IMG/VR virus record: IMGVR_UViG_3300033153_000778
Coordinates: 1 to 39,153 of that record
Strand: one strand, 5' to 3'
DNA from: a virus
DNA: 39,153 nucleotides
In this document: piece by piece, positions 14,155 to 22,583 of the stretch
Layout: each line of letters begins with the position of its first letter
Position numbering within the stretch: position 1 is the first letter of the stretch
Notes under the pieces: model-generated
The model's database searches: none
Seen by the model: only the letters and a program-made list of their open reading frames with translations
What the model was told of the DNA's origin: nothing
Position numbers and translations under genes: made by a program

Positions 14155-14634
14155 ATGGCAGTATTAAAGAACGTAAGATGTAGATGGGCTAGTATCAAAG
14201 AGCCTAACACTAAGTACGACCCACGTTGGGAGATAGAAGCAGAGCTTACTGATGAACAAGCTGCTATGTTCTCTGATGCAGGGGTTAAACTTAAGGAAGA
14301 TGAGGGTGTTAAGTTAATTAGATTTAAACGTAATGTAACTGGCACTAAGAAGGATGGAACTAAGTATGACCTTGATCCACCTAAGGTAGTTGATGCTCAT
14401 AAGACTCCACTAGATAAACTAGTAGGCAACGGTTCACTTGTTAACATAGCTTACGAGCTACGAGAGTGGAACGTAGCAGGTAACACAGGTGTTAAGCCTT
14501 CACTGAATGCAGTACAGGTACTAGAGTTGGTTGAGTACAGTGGTGGTGGCGGTGGTGCCGATGAGTTCGATGATGTAGGTGAGACAAAGGTAGTAGAAGA
14601 TACGTCTGACCTTGAACCTGACGATATATTTTAA
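14155..14634 (+). CDS. Single-stranded DNA-binding protein
   Basis: The 159-residue protein has a beta-rich body with the GNGSLVNIAYELREW segment usual in phage SSBs of T7-like replication modules. It then has a GGGGG linker and an acidic tail ending EPDDIF. Acidic tails with a terminal Phe contact the polymerase and helicase in T7 gp2.5 and host SSB. AAAGGAG lies seven bases before the start. It coats template strands at the fork. Confidence 0.85.
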   Translation: MAVLKNVRCRWASIKEPNTKYDPRWEIEAELTDEQAAMFSDAGVKLKEDEGVKLIRFKRNVTGTKKDGTKYDLDPPKVVDAHKTPLDKLVGNGSLVNIAYELREWNVAGNTGVKPSLNAVQVLELVEYSGGGGGADEFDDVGETKVVEDTSDLEPDDIF

Positions 14635-14646
14635 TAGGAATATTAT

Positions 14647-14895
14647 ATGAGAACTAACTTAGAAGTAGTATATAATAATAAACATTACCAAGTACTAGTA
14701 TTAGAGGAGCCTATTGTAGATCCAAAGGGTGAGTTATTACCCATGGCCTACGGCTTATACAATACAAGGACTAATGTAATGGAGGCATACAGTACCTACC
14801 TACCAGCAGCAGTCCAAGCAGTACAAGGATTGTCTGAGAAGATAGATGAACTGATGCCTGAACAAGAGAACGTAATCGAGTTGAACGCAAGATGA
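14647..14895 (+). CDS. Hypothetical protein, 82 aa
   Basis: A small protein with a beta-rich N-terminal half and a C-terminal helix (TYLPAAVQAVQGLSEKIDELM). No family is recognised. It sits between SSB and the 5'-exonuclease and overlaps the latter as ATGA, so a part in replication is possible. Confidence 0.7.
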   Translation: MRTNLEVVYNNKHYQVLVLEEPIVDPKGELLPMAYGLYNTRTNVMEAYSTYLPAAVQAVQGLSEKIDELMPEQENVIELNAR

Positions 14896-15686
14896 AAGCA
14901 CTGATAGATGGAGACCTGATTCTTTATAGGGCCTGTCACGCAGTACAATCCAGAGTGTATGTTGGGTACGATAAGGCAGGGAAGCCTATCGCATCTTCCT
15001 CTAGGAAGAGGGAGTTACCTGAGTGTGATAGGGTAGAGTTTAAAACTAGTATTGATGAGGATGGATACGAGGATGCATGTGAGATAATAGATGATAGTTT
15101 AAAGAAAATCTGGGAGGAGACAGGGTGTGATGAGTACACTATATACCTGACTGGAAGGGATAACTTTAGACGTGAGATATATGAGGACTATAAAGGACAC
15201 AGACCTGAGAAGCCTATACTACACAAGGCACTCAGCTTATACATGTTAGACTTCATAGATACCGAGATGGTACACGGAGAGGAAGCTGATGATGCACTAG
15301 GCATACATCAAACTGATGATACTATAATATGTAGCTATGATAAAGACCTACGTATGATACCGGGTAAGCATTACAACTTTAATAAGAAGGAGTTCTTTAC
15401 TATTACAGAAGAAGAAGGTATGCTTAACTTTTACAAGCAACTACTCACTGGTGATAGCACTGATAACATACCCGGGCTCAAGGGTGTTGGCCCTAAGACT
15501 GCGGAGAAGACCCTTGATGGTGGAGTACATGAAAGAGATTTATATGGTATGGTGTTACATACATACCTCAACCATAAAGATTTAGCTGATGTTAGTGAAG
15601 AGGATGTTATAGATACAATCACCTGTAACGCTAGGCTACTATGGATACGAAGAGAAGAGGGTGAGATGTGGAGCCCTCCAGTATGA
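14892..15686 (+). CDS. 5'-3' exonuclease (T7 gp6-like)
   Basis: The PIN/FEN-type nuclease removes RNA primers and resects DNA ends. IDGDLILYRA (residues 4-13) gives the first metal-binding Asp. EEADDALG and SYDKDLRMIPG carry the further acids, and DSTDNIPGLKGVGPKTAEK is the helix-3-turn-helix DNA clamp. Length 264 is close to related phage enzymes. The start overlaps the previous gene by ATGA. Confidence 0.92.
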   Translation: MKALIDGDLILYRACHAVQSRVYVGYDKAGKPIASSSRKRELPECDRVEFKTSIDEDGYEDACEIIDDSLKKIWEETGCDEYTIYLTGRDNFRREIYEDYKGHRPEKPILHKALSLYMLDFIDTEMVHGEEADDALGIHQTDDTIICSYDKDLRMIPGKHYNFNKKEFFTITEEEGMLNFYKQLLTGDSTDNIPGLKGVGPKTAEKTLDGGVHERDLYGMVLHTYLNHKDLADVSEEDVIDTITCNARLLWIRREEGEMWSPPV

Positions 15687-16129
15687 GCGGCACTAAGCAG
15701 TGCTCTACCTGTGATGTAGTGAAGTACCTATCTGCCTTCTACTTAAGAGCAGACACAAGTAAGCACAGAGCACAATGTAATGAGTGTTTTAATAAAGTTA
15801 GAAGGAGTATATACCATAACAATGTAGAACATTATAGAAGAAAACGAAGAGAGTATGCCGCTACGGACAGGGAGAAAGGCCAAGCAAAGGATCGGTACCT
15901 CAAAAGAACGTATGGTTTAACCTTGTCGGAGTATAAGGAGCAGTGTGCAACACAGGACAACAGGTGTGAAATTTGTGACATACAGTGTAGCCTTGTAGTA
16001 GACCATGACCATGATACGGGAGAAGTAAGAGGATTATTGTGTAATAACTGCAACACTGGCATAGGGTTACTTAAGGATGAGCCAGAGGTACTGAAGAAAG
16101 CTATTGAATACATAAGGAGGGGTCAATGA
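15683..16129 (+). CDS. Recombination endonuclease VII-like HNH nuclease
   Basis: The family cuts Holliday junctions and branched DNA (T4 gp49). The C-terminal half shows CEIC, VVDHDHDTGEVRGLLCNNCN and an LGxxxD-like end, the zinc and His-Asp active site. An added N-terminal knuckle has Cys7, Cys10, Cys32 and Cys35. Start 15683 gives an ATGA overlap with the exonuclease gene. It lies directly before a second, unrelated junction nuclease. Confidence 0.9.
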   Translation: MSGTKQCSTCDVVKYLSAFYLRADTSKHRAQCNECFNKVRRSIYHNNVEHYRRKRREYAATDREKGQAKDRYLKRTYGLTLSEYKEQCATQDNRCEICDIQCSLVVDHDHDTGEVRGLLCNNCNTGIGLLKDEPEVLKKAIEYIRRGQ

Positions 16130-16500
16130 TAAAGTACGACAGTAACTTTGAACGTACACTACACGAGGCTGGACTCAAGGGCTGTCAGTTCCACCCCCCT
16201 CGGGTACAGTACACTATCAAGCGTGAGTATGAACCTGACTTCCTCTATCGTAGAGTTATGATAGAAGCTAAAGGTCGCTTCCGCGACCGGCAGGAGTCTT
16301 CTAAGTATATACATATACGTAAAGCCTTACCCAAGGGGTACAAGTTAGTCTTTGTATTCATGAACCACAAGACTAGTATGCCCGGTGCAAGGAGACGTAA
16401 GGATGGTACTAGACAATCAGTGGGGGAATGGGCTACTAAGAATGGATTCATTTGGTATAAACCACGTACCCTACCTAGGGAATGGAGTAAAAAACTATGA
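16126..16500 (+). CDS. Endonuclease I, Holliday junction resolvase (T7 gp3-like)
   Basis: The 124-residue enzyme debranches replicated DNA and degrades host DNA in T7. The catalytic set seen is Glu9, Asp38 (PDF) and Glu47/Lys49 (IEAKG). The C-terminal WATKNGFIWY segment is also typical. It overlaps both neighbours as ATGA, and AGGAGG precedes it. Confidence 0.88.
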   Translation: MIKYDSNFERTLHEAGLKGCQFHPPRVQYTIKREYEPDFLYRRVMIEAKGRFRDRQESSKYIHIRKALPKGYKLVFVFMNHKTSMPGARRRKDGTRQSVGEWATKNGFIWYKPRTLPREWSKKL

Positions 16501-16658
16501 CACCAAGTTGCAAAGAGTTAGCATTAGCATTCTGGGACGACCCTAAGTATGGGGATCTCTCAATAGAGGCTATACTATGGATAATAGTAGAAAAAGATTT
16601 AGGATCTGATGCAGAAAGCATCCTTAAGGGGTTGATTGGTGATGAAAGTAATATCTAA
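16497..16658 (+). CDS. Small protein, paralogue of the gene at 8815, 53 aa
   Basis: It reads MTPSCKELALAFWDDPKYGD and then LSIEAILWIIV, closely matching residues 1-31 of the 8815 product, and then diverges. Start overlaps the endonuclease I stop as ATGA. Keeping two copies 7.7 kb apart suggests separate useful roles. Function unknown. Confidence 0.7.
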   Translation: MTPSCKELALAFWDDPKYGDLSIEAILWIIVEKDLGSDAESILKGLIGDESNI

Positions 16659-16812
16659 AGGAGAACTACTTCACATAAGAGATGTACTACTATCTATACT
16701 TGAAGAAGAAGTAGAGGAAGTAGACATAAGTGAAGCAGAGGAGGCCTTGGAGATCATTGAGGCCTTACTTAACGGAGAGGAGGTAACAGTAGTATGTCAA
16801 GAGTCGGAGTAA
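16642..16812 (+). CDS. Small acidic helical protein, 56 aa
   Basis: It begins MKVISKGELLHIRDVLLSIL and continues with a strongly acidic helix (EEEVEEVDISEAEEALEIIEALL). The start lies inside the end of the preceding small gene and the stop inside the next gene, the coupled style of this arm. Acidic DNA-mimic proteins are common among phage inhibitors, but nothing specific supports that here. Confidence 0.5.
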   Translation: MKVISKGELLHIRDVLLSILEEEVEEVDISEAEEALEIIEALLNGEEVTVVCQESE

Positions 16813-17477
16813 TAGGTGACACACACATACCCTATGAACTGGATGGATACATGGAGTTCTGTAGGGATACCTTTGAACAGTGGGGAGTAGATAGAGTAGT
16901 ACACATCGGTGACCTTATAGATCACCATGCCTTATCCTTCCATGAGTCAGAGCCTACCCTCAAGGGTGCCAATGGTGAGATGATGGATGCTAGGGAACGA
17001 CTACAACCTTGGTACGATACCTTTCCTGAGTTAACATTGATTGTAGGTAACCATGATAAGATACCTGCACGTCAGTTAACTAAGATAGGTATGGATGCAG
17101 AGGTATGGATGAGACCACTCAATGAAGTCTATGAGTTCCCTACTGGATGGACTATGTTAAACGAGGAGGAGATAGATGGGGTTCTTTATCACCACGGTGA
17201 CACTAGCGTGGGTGTCAATGGGTTTCGTAATGACGCCAAGGCACGAATGGTCTCGACTGTTTCAGGCCATTGTCATGGCAACGCTGGCGTTAGTGCTACT
17301 GCTAGCCATCACAGGTTAGTATGGGGTATGGCTACTGGGTGTGGTGTAGACAACACTACTATGGCTATGGTGTACGGTAGGAACTTTAAGAATAAACCTA
17401 TTATCTCCTGTGGTATAGTAATAGATGGAGTCACACCAGTGGTAGAGTTCATGGACATAGGGGAAGCAGGATGGTAG
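16794..17477 (+). CDS. Calcineurin-like metallophosphoesterase
   Basis: A 227-residue two-metal phosphoesterase. The motifs occur in order: GDTHIP (8-13), HIGDLIDHH, VGNHD, HHGD and GHCHG, supplying all metal ligands. Phage members may act on nucleic-acid ends or nucleotides; the substrate cannot be read from the sequence. GGAGAGGAGG precedes the ATG. It lies after the recombination nucleases and before a homing-type nuclease. Confidence 0.88.
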   Translation: MSRVGVIGDTHIPYELDGYMEFCRDTFEQWGVDRVVHIGDLIDHHALSFHESEPTLKGANGEMMDARERLQPWYDTFPELTLIVGNHDKIPARQLTKIGMDAEVWMRPLNEVYEFPTGWTMLNEEEIDGVLYHHGDTSVGVNGFRNDAKARMVSTVSGHCHGNAGVSATASHHRLVWGMATGCGVDNTTMAMVYGRNFKNKPIISCGIVIDGVTPVVEFMDIGEAGW

Positions 17478-17920
17478 AGACACGGCCAAGAGAAAAACAT
17501 GGTATGTGTGACACACCTGAGTACATGGCGTGGCAACATATGAAAGACAGATGCTCTAACCCTAATTATGATAAGAGTAAGAATTACTTAGGTCGTGGAG
17601 TTACTGTATGTGAGAGGTGGCTTGACTCCTTCATAAACTTTTACGAGGACATGGGAGATAAGCCAACTACAAACCACAGCTTAGACAGAGAGGATAATAA
17701 TGGCGATTATGACCCAAGTAACTGTAGGTGGGCCACTAACAAGCAGCAAGTAAACAACAGAAGGGCTCTACCTAACTCCACAGGGTACACTTATATACAT
17801 AGAAACCATAAAGGATTCTTAGTACGTATCAAAAGAGTTTGTTATGGGACGCACGATACAATTAAGGAGGCTATTGTGGTAAGAGATAAAGTATTAGATC
17901 ACGGCAACGGTGACGGATAA
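17471..17920 (+). CDS. HNH homing-type endonuclease with AP2-like tail
   Basis: The N-terminal part has YMAWQHMKDRCSNPN, RGVTVCERW, NFYEDMG, SLDREDNNGDY and NCRWATNKQQVNNRR. These are the hallmarks of free-standing phage HNH nucleases of the type often fused to AP2 DNA-binding domains. The last 45 residues (GYTYIHRNHKGFLVRIK) look like that AP2 domain. It is likely a mobile gene inserted after the phosphoesterase, yet it keeps a short overlap with it and joins the next gene as TAATG. Confidence 0.85.
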   Translation: MVETRPREKHGMCDTPEYMAWQHMKDRCSNPNYDKSKNYLGRGVTVCERWLDSFINFYEDMGDKPTTNHSLDREDNNGDYDPSNCRWATNKQQVNNRRALPNSTGYTYIHRNHKGFLVRIKRVCYGTHDTIKEAIVVRDKVLDHGNGDG

Positions 17921-18147
17921 TGGGACAGTCAAGGTTATTCTCCTTCATAGAACAACTATTTAACATAGGCAGTGGGTTCATCATAGCTGTATTCTTATGG
18001 GCTTACGTAGTTACACCGTACATAGGGATAGAGTATGATGTAGTACAGAGCCTTAACGTAACCCTGTTGTTCACAGTGGTATCCGTAGTACGTGGATACC
18101 TATGGCGTAGAGCTGGTAACTATATAACAGAGAGGTATCACAAGTGA
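17920..18147 (+). CDS. Small phage membrane protein, 75 aa
   Basis: Two hydrophobic segments, about residues 18-38 (GFIIAVFLWAYVVTPYIGI) and 45-58 (VTLLFTVVSVVRGY), are followed by a basic tail. It resembles the small conserved phage membrane family annotated DUF7220; that match is from memory. Start and end overlap the neighbours. A role in lysis or in the host membrane is possible. Confidence 0.7.
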   Translation: MGQSRLFSFIEQLFNIGSGFIIAVFLWAYVVTPYIGIEYDVVQSLNVTLLFTVVSVVRGYLWRRAGNYITERYHK

Positions 18148-18578
18148 GTATACCACTAGAGCTACTGAGTATGGGAGCCAGTGCTGTACTCAGTGGTGTC
18201 ATGACTGTCTGGTCTCAGAGCCTCAAGGATAAGGCTCAGGCACACCAGTCTCTTATAGAGAGGGCTACCCTACAGAATGAGATCTTTACTAAGGCTAGAG
18301 AATTCAAGGGCAGCAAGTCCTTTCAGTTTACACGTAGGATCATAGCCTTGTCATTAGTAGGGGCTATAGTTATACTACCTAAGGTACTACCCCTAGTAGG
18401 TATACCTGTTACTATAGGGTGGACTGAGGTAGAGTCAGGGTTCTGGTTCTGGAGTGATGATAAGACTAACGTAGTATGGCACACAGTGGAAGGGTTAGCA
18501 CTGACACCATGGGATAACCACCTAGTAGCCAGTGTAATAGGCTTCTACTTTGGTAGTAGTGTGGTGAAAAATGTTTAA
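18144..18578 (+). CDS. Holin-like membrane protein
   Basis: It starts with GTG overlapping the previous stop (GTGA). After a short hydrophobic N-terminus and a helical segment, a membrane span lies near residues 66-86 (IIALSLVGAIVILPKVLPLVG) and a second hydrophobic stretch near the C-terminus (LVASVIGFYFGSSVV). Similar proteins in T7-like marine phages are often called holins. No free endolysin lies next to it, so the lysis role is only likely. Confidence 0.6.
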   Translation: MSIPLELLSMGASAVLSGVMTVWSQSLKDKAQAHQSLIERATLQNEIFTKAREFKGSKSFQFTRRIIALSLVGAIVILPKVLPLVGIPVTIGWTEVESGFWFWSDDKTNVVWHTVEGLALTPWDNHLVASVIGFYFGSSVVKNV

Positions 18579-18606
18579 CTTTAAATTAGAGAAAGGATAT
18601 AAACCA

Positions 18607-18897
18607 ATGACCTTACCAACAGATGCACAAGAAAGGAAGGCCGTACCTATCTACAGTGGGGTACTTAAGTACTTCCCTGATGCATTAGCTGCTGTAGCTG
18701 AGTGTAGTAAGAAAGGGAATGATCAGCACAACCCGGGGCAACCATTGCACTGGGCTAAAGAGAAGAGTACTGATGAGCATGATGCTCTGGTTCGACACCT
18801 CATGGAAGCAGGTACCGTAGATACAGATGGAATACGTCACAGTGCTAAGGTAGCATGGCGTGCTCTAGCTGCCCTCCAAAGAGAGCTAGACTCCTAG
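18607..18897 (+). CDS. dATP/dGTP diphosphohydrolase-like protein (DUF5664 type)
   Basis: The 96-residue product carries the strongly conserved run PIYSGVLKYFPDALAAVAECS, then GNDQHNPGQPLHW, KSTDEHDALVRHL and RHSAKVAWRALAALQRE. This is the domain now linked to dATP/dGTP diphosphohydrolases, a metal-dependent all-helical fold. Conserved Glu, His and Asp residues suit it. The ATG at 18607 has AAAGGA nine bases upstream; 18571 is an alternative. It ends the rightward arm and overlaps the opposing tail gene by 12 bases. Confidence 0.75.
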   Translation: MTLPTDAQERKAVPIYSGVLKYFPDALAAVAECSKKGNDQHNPGQPLHWAKEKSTDEHDALVRHLMEAGTVDTDGIRHSAKVAWRALAALQRELDS

Positions 18898-19179
18898 CAT
18901 AACTACGTTGTCAGGCAGAGTAGCATGGGATACTGTATACCACAGCTCTCCTGCTGCCGCCCCTGCCGCCCCTTGCGTAGCCCCACCCTTAGTTACACTA
19001 ATACTTATAGTACCAGCATCTGTGATAGGCCCACCTGTTAGGTTAGTGCCTGTATCTACACTGGTTACTGTACCCTGTGGTGCTTGGGCATCAATGTGGG
19101 TAGTCTCTTCCCTCCATCTCCTATTAGCTAACATACGTTTAGAAGGGTTACGTTGTTCCAGTGGTGTACGTCTACCCAT
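18886..19179 (-). CDS. Small tail-associated protein, 97 aa
   Basis: The last gene of the virion arm. After a basic N-terminus it contains GTVTSVDTGTNLTGGPITDAGTISIS in pieces, a beta motif repeated in many phage tail fibres, and an alanine/glycine stretch. It starts right after the stop of the large solenoid protein. It may be a fibre tip, an assembly factor or a fibre-derived remnant. Confidence 0.7.
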   Translation of the reverse strand: MGRRTPLEQRNPSKRMLANRRWREETTHIDAQAPQGTVTSVDTGTNLTGGPITDAGTISISVTKGGATQGAAGAAAGELWYTVSHATLPDNVVMLGV

Positions 19180-20951
19180 TAGTATGTCAACTTAAGATCT
19201 AGGTCTGTGTGTTTATCTATAGCTTGTACGTAGGCTTCATCAACTACAGTAGCACCGTTAGTTTCATCCACAAACTTACCCGTAGTCCTAGCAACCATAG
19301 TACCAGCAGTACAGCTAGAGTCAAAGGTTAGTGAACCACCTAGCCCCATCTCCACTGTCACTTCATCAAGTACGTTATTACAATCTTTAATAGTAAGACC
19401 CCCACCATGTCCTCTGACACTCATCTTAGATGAACCAATACCATTCATACTTATAGTAGGTCTACTTAGTCCCGCTATAGCACTCGCACTATTCTTCATG
19501 TACACATCACCCGCATCAACACAGAACAAATCCCCTGCTAATGCACAGTTCTCAAAGTGACCGTTAAGCCACATACCTGTCAGCAAGACAGATTCTTGTA
19601 CTATGATAGGACTTGTGTATACACCTTCCAGCCTCACCCTGTGGAACTCAGAGCCCTTGAGGTCATATCCAGCTAAGTCTATTACTGGTGTACCTACCCC
19701 TCTAACAGCCATATTCTTTAAGTCTCTATCTAAAGTAATATCATCTAACACTACTAAGGTAGTAATACCACTAGCCTCAGCATCATCAACAGCATCTGTT
19801 ATATTATTATAAGGCGACTGTTGGTACCCATTTCCATTAGAAGCTAGAGATGAATCAATCCACACCTCTCGCTGTACCTGCCCATGTATATCTTGGACGT
19901 CCAGTCCGCTAACTAACTCAGCCCTTACCGTAGCCCCATTAGAATTATCAGTTAGTTTCCCAACACCTCTAACTATTATCTCCCCGTTTGTTACCGTGCT
20001 GTCCAGTATTACGTGACCGCTGTTGAGATCTATCGAAACGCTGTCTGTGCCTGTCTTGTTTTGGAGCTTTACGCCTCCGTTGTAATTCCTCAAGGCTAAG
20101 GCTTGACCCGATCCTCCCATGTCTATTGTTGGTGTGCCTACTCCCGGTACCCCTGACATGCAGTTGACGAAGTGGGCCACTTGGTTTCCCCCAAGCGTTA
20201 TAGTCGCTGAGTTCAAAATACATGAGTCTATTACCCCTGATACAAAGTTTAATCCATTAATGATACAGTCATAGATGTGGGCATCCCCATCAAGAGTACC
20301 TGTGATTGTAGCTTGTGAGAATGTACTGTCTATAAACGTAGCATCAGCGTGTAGTGTGAAGTTAGATAAGTTTACACCTTGACCCACCAGTTTATAGTCA
20401 GAGAAGTCCTGACTGCTATCTACTACTGCATCTCCGTTAATAAAGAGGGTATCAAAGTCACTCCCTGCTATGACTAGAGCCTCTAGGAAGTTATCCACCT
20501 TAGAAGAAGGTGTACCCATTGGGTAAGTAGTGCCGGTAGTACCGTTAATTACATCTACCCACACACCTCCATTGAAAGTAGCAAACTGTAAGTAGGTAGG
20601 GTCAATGAAGCCAGTGGTATTGTTAGTGTTAACAGATACTTGATTCTTTACCTCTACTTCTCTAATATTGGTGTTACCCTCAATAATATTAACAGAGTAT
20701 AAGCCATCCTCAAACACTAGGTCGTAGTATGTACCGTCTATCTCTGTGATACTAGGAGTAGAGGAGGTAGCAGGTATACGAGAGTACATCAATGGGTGAG
20801 GGAGAGACTCAGGACTATCTGAGTAGTCACTAAGTAGATTCCAGTATGTATCTACTGTAAGCTTATACTTAGTACCACTCTCTAGTGTGAGGTCACTCTT
20901 AGGTATAGTAACTCTAAAAGGAGTTAATGTGTAATCTACTGTTATAGCCAT
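19179..20951 (-). CDS. Tail fibre-like beta-solenoid with internal duplication
   Basis: A 590-residue virion protein. After an N-terminal beta domain (about 1-150) come two related beta-solenoid units, about residues 165-350 and 395-577. Each has short parallel-strand repeats, a PTI-M-G-G segment followed by R and a GG pair, and a closing NGATV (DNSNGATV, then DETNGATV). The fold fits a receptor-binding or tail-spike role. Neighbours are other beta-rich tail proteins. No catalytic motif is evident. Confidence 0.78.
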   Translation of the reverse strand: MAITVDYTLTPFRVTIPKSDLTLESGTKYKLTVDTYWNLLSDYSDSPESLPHPLMYSRIPATSSTPSITEIDGTYYDLVFEDGLYSVNIIEGNTNIREVEVKNQVSVNTNNTTGFIDPTYLQFATFNGGVWVDVINGTTGTTYPMGTPSSKVDNFLEALVIAGSDFDTLFINGDAVVDSSQDFSDYKLVGQGVNLSNFTLHADATFIDSTFSQATITGTLDGDAHIYDCIINGLNFVSGVIDSCILNSATITLGGNQVAHFVNCMSGVPGVGTPTIDMGGSGQALALRNYNGGVKLQNKTGTDSVSIDLNSGHVILDSTVTNGEIIVRGVGKLTDNSNGATVRAELVSGLDVQDIHGQVQREVWIDSSLASNGNGYQQSPYNNITDAVDDAEASGITTLVVLDDITLDRDLKNMAVRGVGTPVIDLAGYDLKGSEFHRVRLEGVYTSPIIVQESVLLTGMWLNGHFENCALAGDLFCVDAGDVYMKNSASAIAGLSRPTISMNGIGSSKMSVRGHGGGLTIKDCNNVLDEVTVEMGLGGSLTFDSSCTAGTMVARTTGKFVDETNGATVVDEAYVQAIDKHTDLDLKLTY

Positions 20952-20954
20952 GTG

Positions 20955-22583
20955 TTACTCGTCTGGTTGTAGAGCTACGATAGTGTTGAACCCTGATACA
21001 TCTACTATTGTACCTGATGTAGTACTAGGCACTTTATATGGTGACACTGAACCTTGCCGTGCTTTAACTTTGATGTCTAACCCAGATGGATCAAAGGCTG
21101 CCTCATAGACAAACCCAACATCCTCGATTATTCCTAGAGCATCAGTCAAACCTGTTAGTATTATATCCCCTGTTGTAATAGTACCTACAGTTTCAGTTGC
21201 ACTTACTTCAACCCTAGCATTTTCTATAGCTGTACCTGCATCATCGGTTACTTTAACTCTAACAGTAAGTAGTCCTGCTGTAACTGTAACTGTACCTGTT
21301 CCAGCGTTGTGTACAGTAGGGGTAGAAGCTCCTACTGCTACTGCTATGTCCTTAGTAGTCCCACCATTGTAAGTTATGTGTATTGTTTCGTTCCCAGTGG
21401 AACCATCTGTTGCAGCATACCCTGAGTCAGAGTTATCCCAAGAGATCGTTGTAGAATCAGTGGTTGTGCCTAACTCAACAGCGTAACCAGTCCCATCAGA
21501 TATAAAATTGTTTCCAGTAAGAGAAGATAGTGTAGCTGCTGTTGAAACTACTGCGGTAGAGGAAGTAGAAGCATCAAAGGTACAATCTGTTAGTGTTGCG
21601 CTGGCCTGAGTTACAGTATCACACCCCCTGAAAGTAACATTAGTTGCAGTATACGCACTACTTAAACCGAAGGTACCCATGTTAGTAAAGGCACACCCAG
21701 TTAAGAGTACTGTCCCAGCAGAGGTAGTAACCCAGTTACCCCTAGTAGAGGAACCCTCTGTTGCTGTAATATTTATATTAGTTAAGGAAACATCACTGCC
21801 TTGGGTGACATCAAACCCTATGAAGTCTGCAGCTACATGTTCCAAATCATTAATAGTTATATTCTTATTACTATCACTGAAGTCACACGCAGTAGTGTTA
21901 GTTGTGTCTCCAAATTCTAATCGGCACTGCATTGTGAAGTTTACAGCAGAGCCCGGTGTCCTCTGGAATTGCCCCCAACGGTTAGTTATACTGTCATTCT
22001 GTACAGCTAGGTCAGTGAAGTTAGCTTGTGCTCCGACACCATCATTGATCTCGATAGACCTACCATACCTTACCTCATCAATACCAAAAGGTGCCCCCTT
22101 AGTAGGGCCTGTAGTAGGAAGGTTAGCTTGTCCTCCATAGGTATCCATGTTGGCTGTTGTTACCGTGCCAGAGGCTTGAGTCCCCTCATCAGGGTCAACT
22201 ACAGCGCATATCCAAGGTGCCCCGTAGTCAATAGTGTCTGACCCTGCATAATGATAAAGGTTCAACGTATTAGAAGCTGACCCTAGTGCAATATCTATAC
22301 CCCCACTAGCCTTAACAGCTAGTGAACCGGGAGTTGCATGTGTTATCCACATAAAAACTGCATTACCTGAGCCAGTTGAGAGCCCAGTGTTAGTAGTATC
22401 CTCTACCATACCCTTAGCTGCACCAGCCCATGCGTTCTTAGAGACACACCTAGTACCCTCGATGAAGTAATCCGTCTCAATATTAAGACCAGATGCACCA
22501 CCACCAAGGGCCGCCCAGTTCCCAGTAGCCGAGGAGTCGGCAACTAGGTCTGTTAGGTCTGTATTATAAGAGGCTGCTGCCAT
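20955..22583 (-). CDS. Beta-helix virion protein, 542 aa
   Basis: Rich in Ser, Thr, Asn, Gly and Asp, with short repeats such as NITINDLEHV, LTNINITATEG and LTGCAFTNMG typical of right-handed beta-helices. A C-terminal domain (about 430-530) resembles the Ig-like or carboxypeptidase-regulatory fold (TVRVKVTDDAGTAIENARVEV). Probably part of the tail fibre or adsorption apparatus. Four bases separate it from the next gene. Confidence 0.75.
   Translation of the reverse strand: MAAASYNTDLTDLVADSSATGNWAALGGGASGLNIETDYFIEGTRCVSKNAWAGAAKGMVEDTTNTGLSTGSGNAVFMWITHATPGSLAVKASGGIDIALGSASNTLNLYHYAGSDTIDYGAPWICAVVDPDEGTQASGTVTTANMDTYGGQANLPTTGPTKGAPFGIDEVRYGRSIEINDGVGAQANFTDLAVQNDSITNRWGQFQRTPGSAVNFTMQCRLEFGDTTNTTACDFSDSNKNITINDLEHVAADFIGFDVTQGSDVSLTNINITATEGSSTRGNWVTTSAGTVLLTGCAFTNMGTFGLSSAYTATNVTFRGCDTVTQASATLTDCTFDASTSSTAVVSTAATLSSLTGNNFISDGTGYAVELGTTTDSTTISWDNSDSGYAATDGSTGNETIHITYNGGTTKDIAVAVGASTPTVHNAGTGTVTVTAGLLTVRVKVTDDAGTAIENARVEVSATETVGTITTGDIILTGLTDALGIIEDVGFVYEAAFDPSGLDIKVKARQGSVSPYKVPSTTSGTIVDVSGFNTIVALQPDE

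Noticed and set aside
9395-16500. Single-subunit T7-type RNA polymerase among replication genes
   Set aside because: No product carries the RNA polymerase motifs; the family A enzyme here has DNA polymerase motifs throughout.
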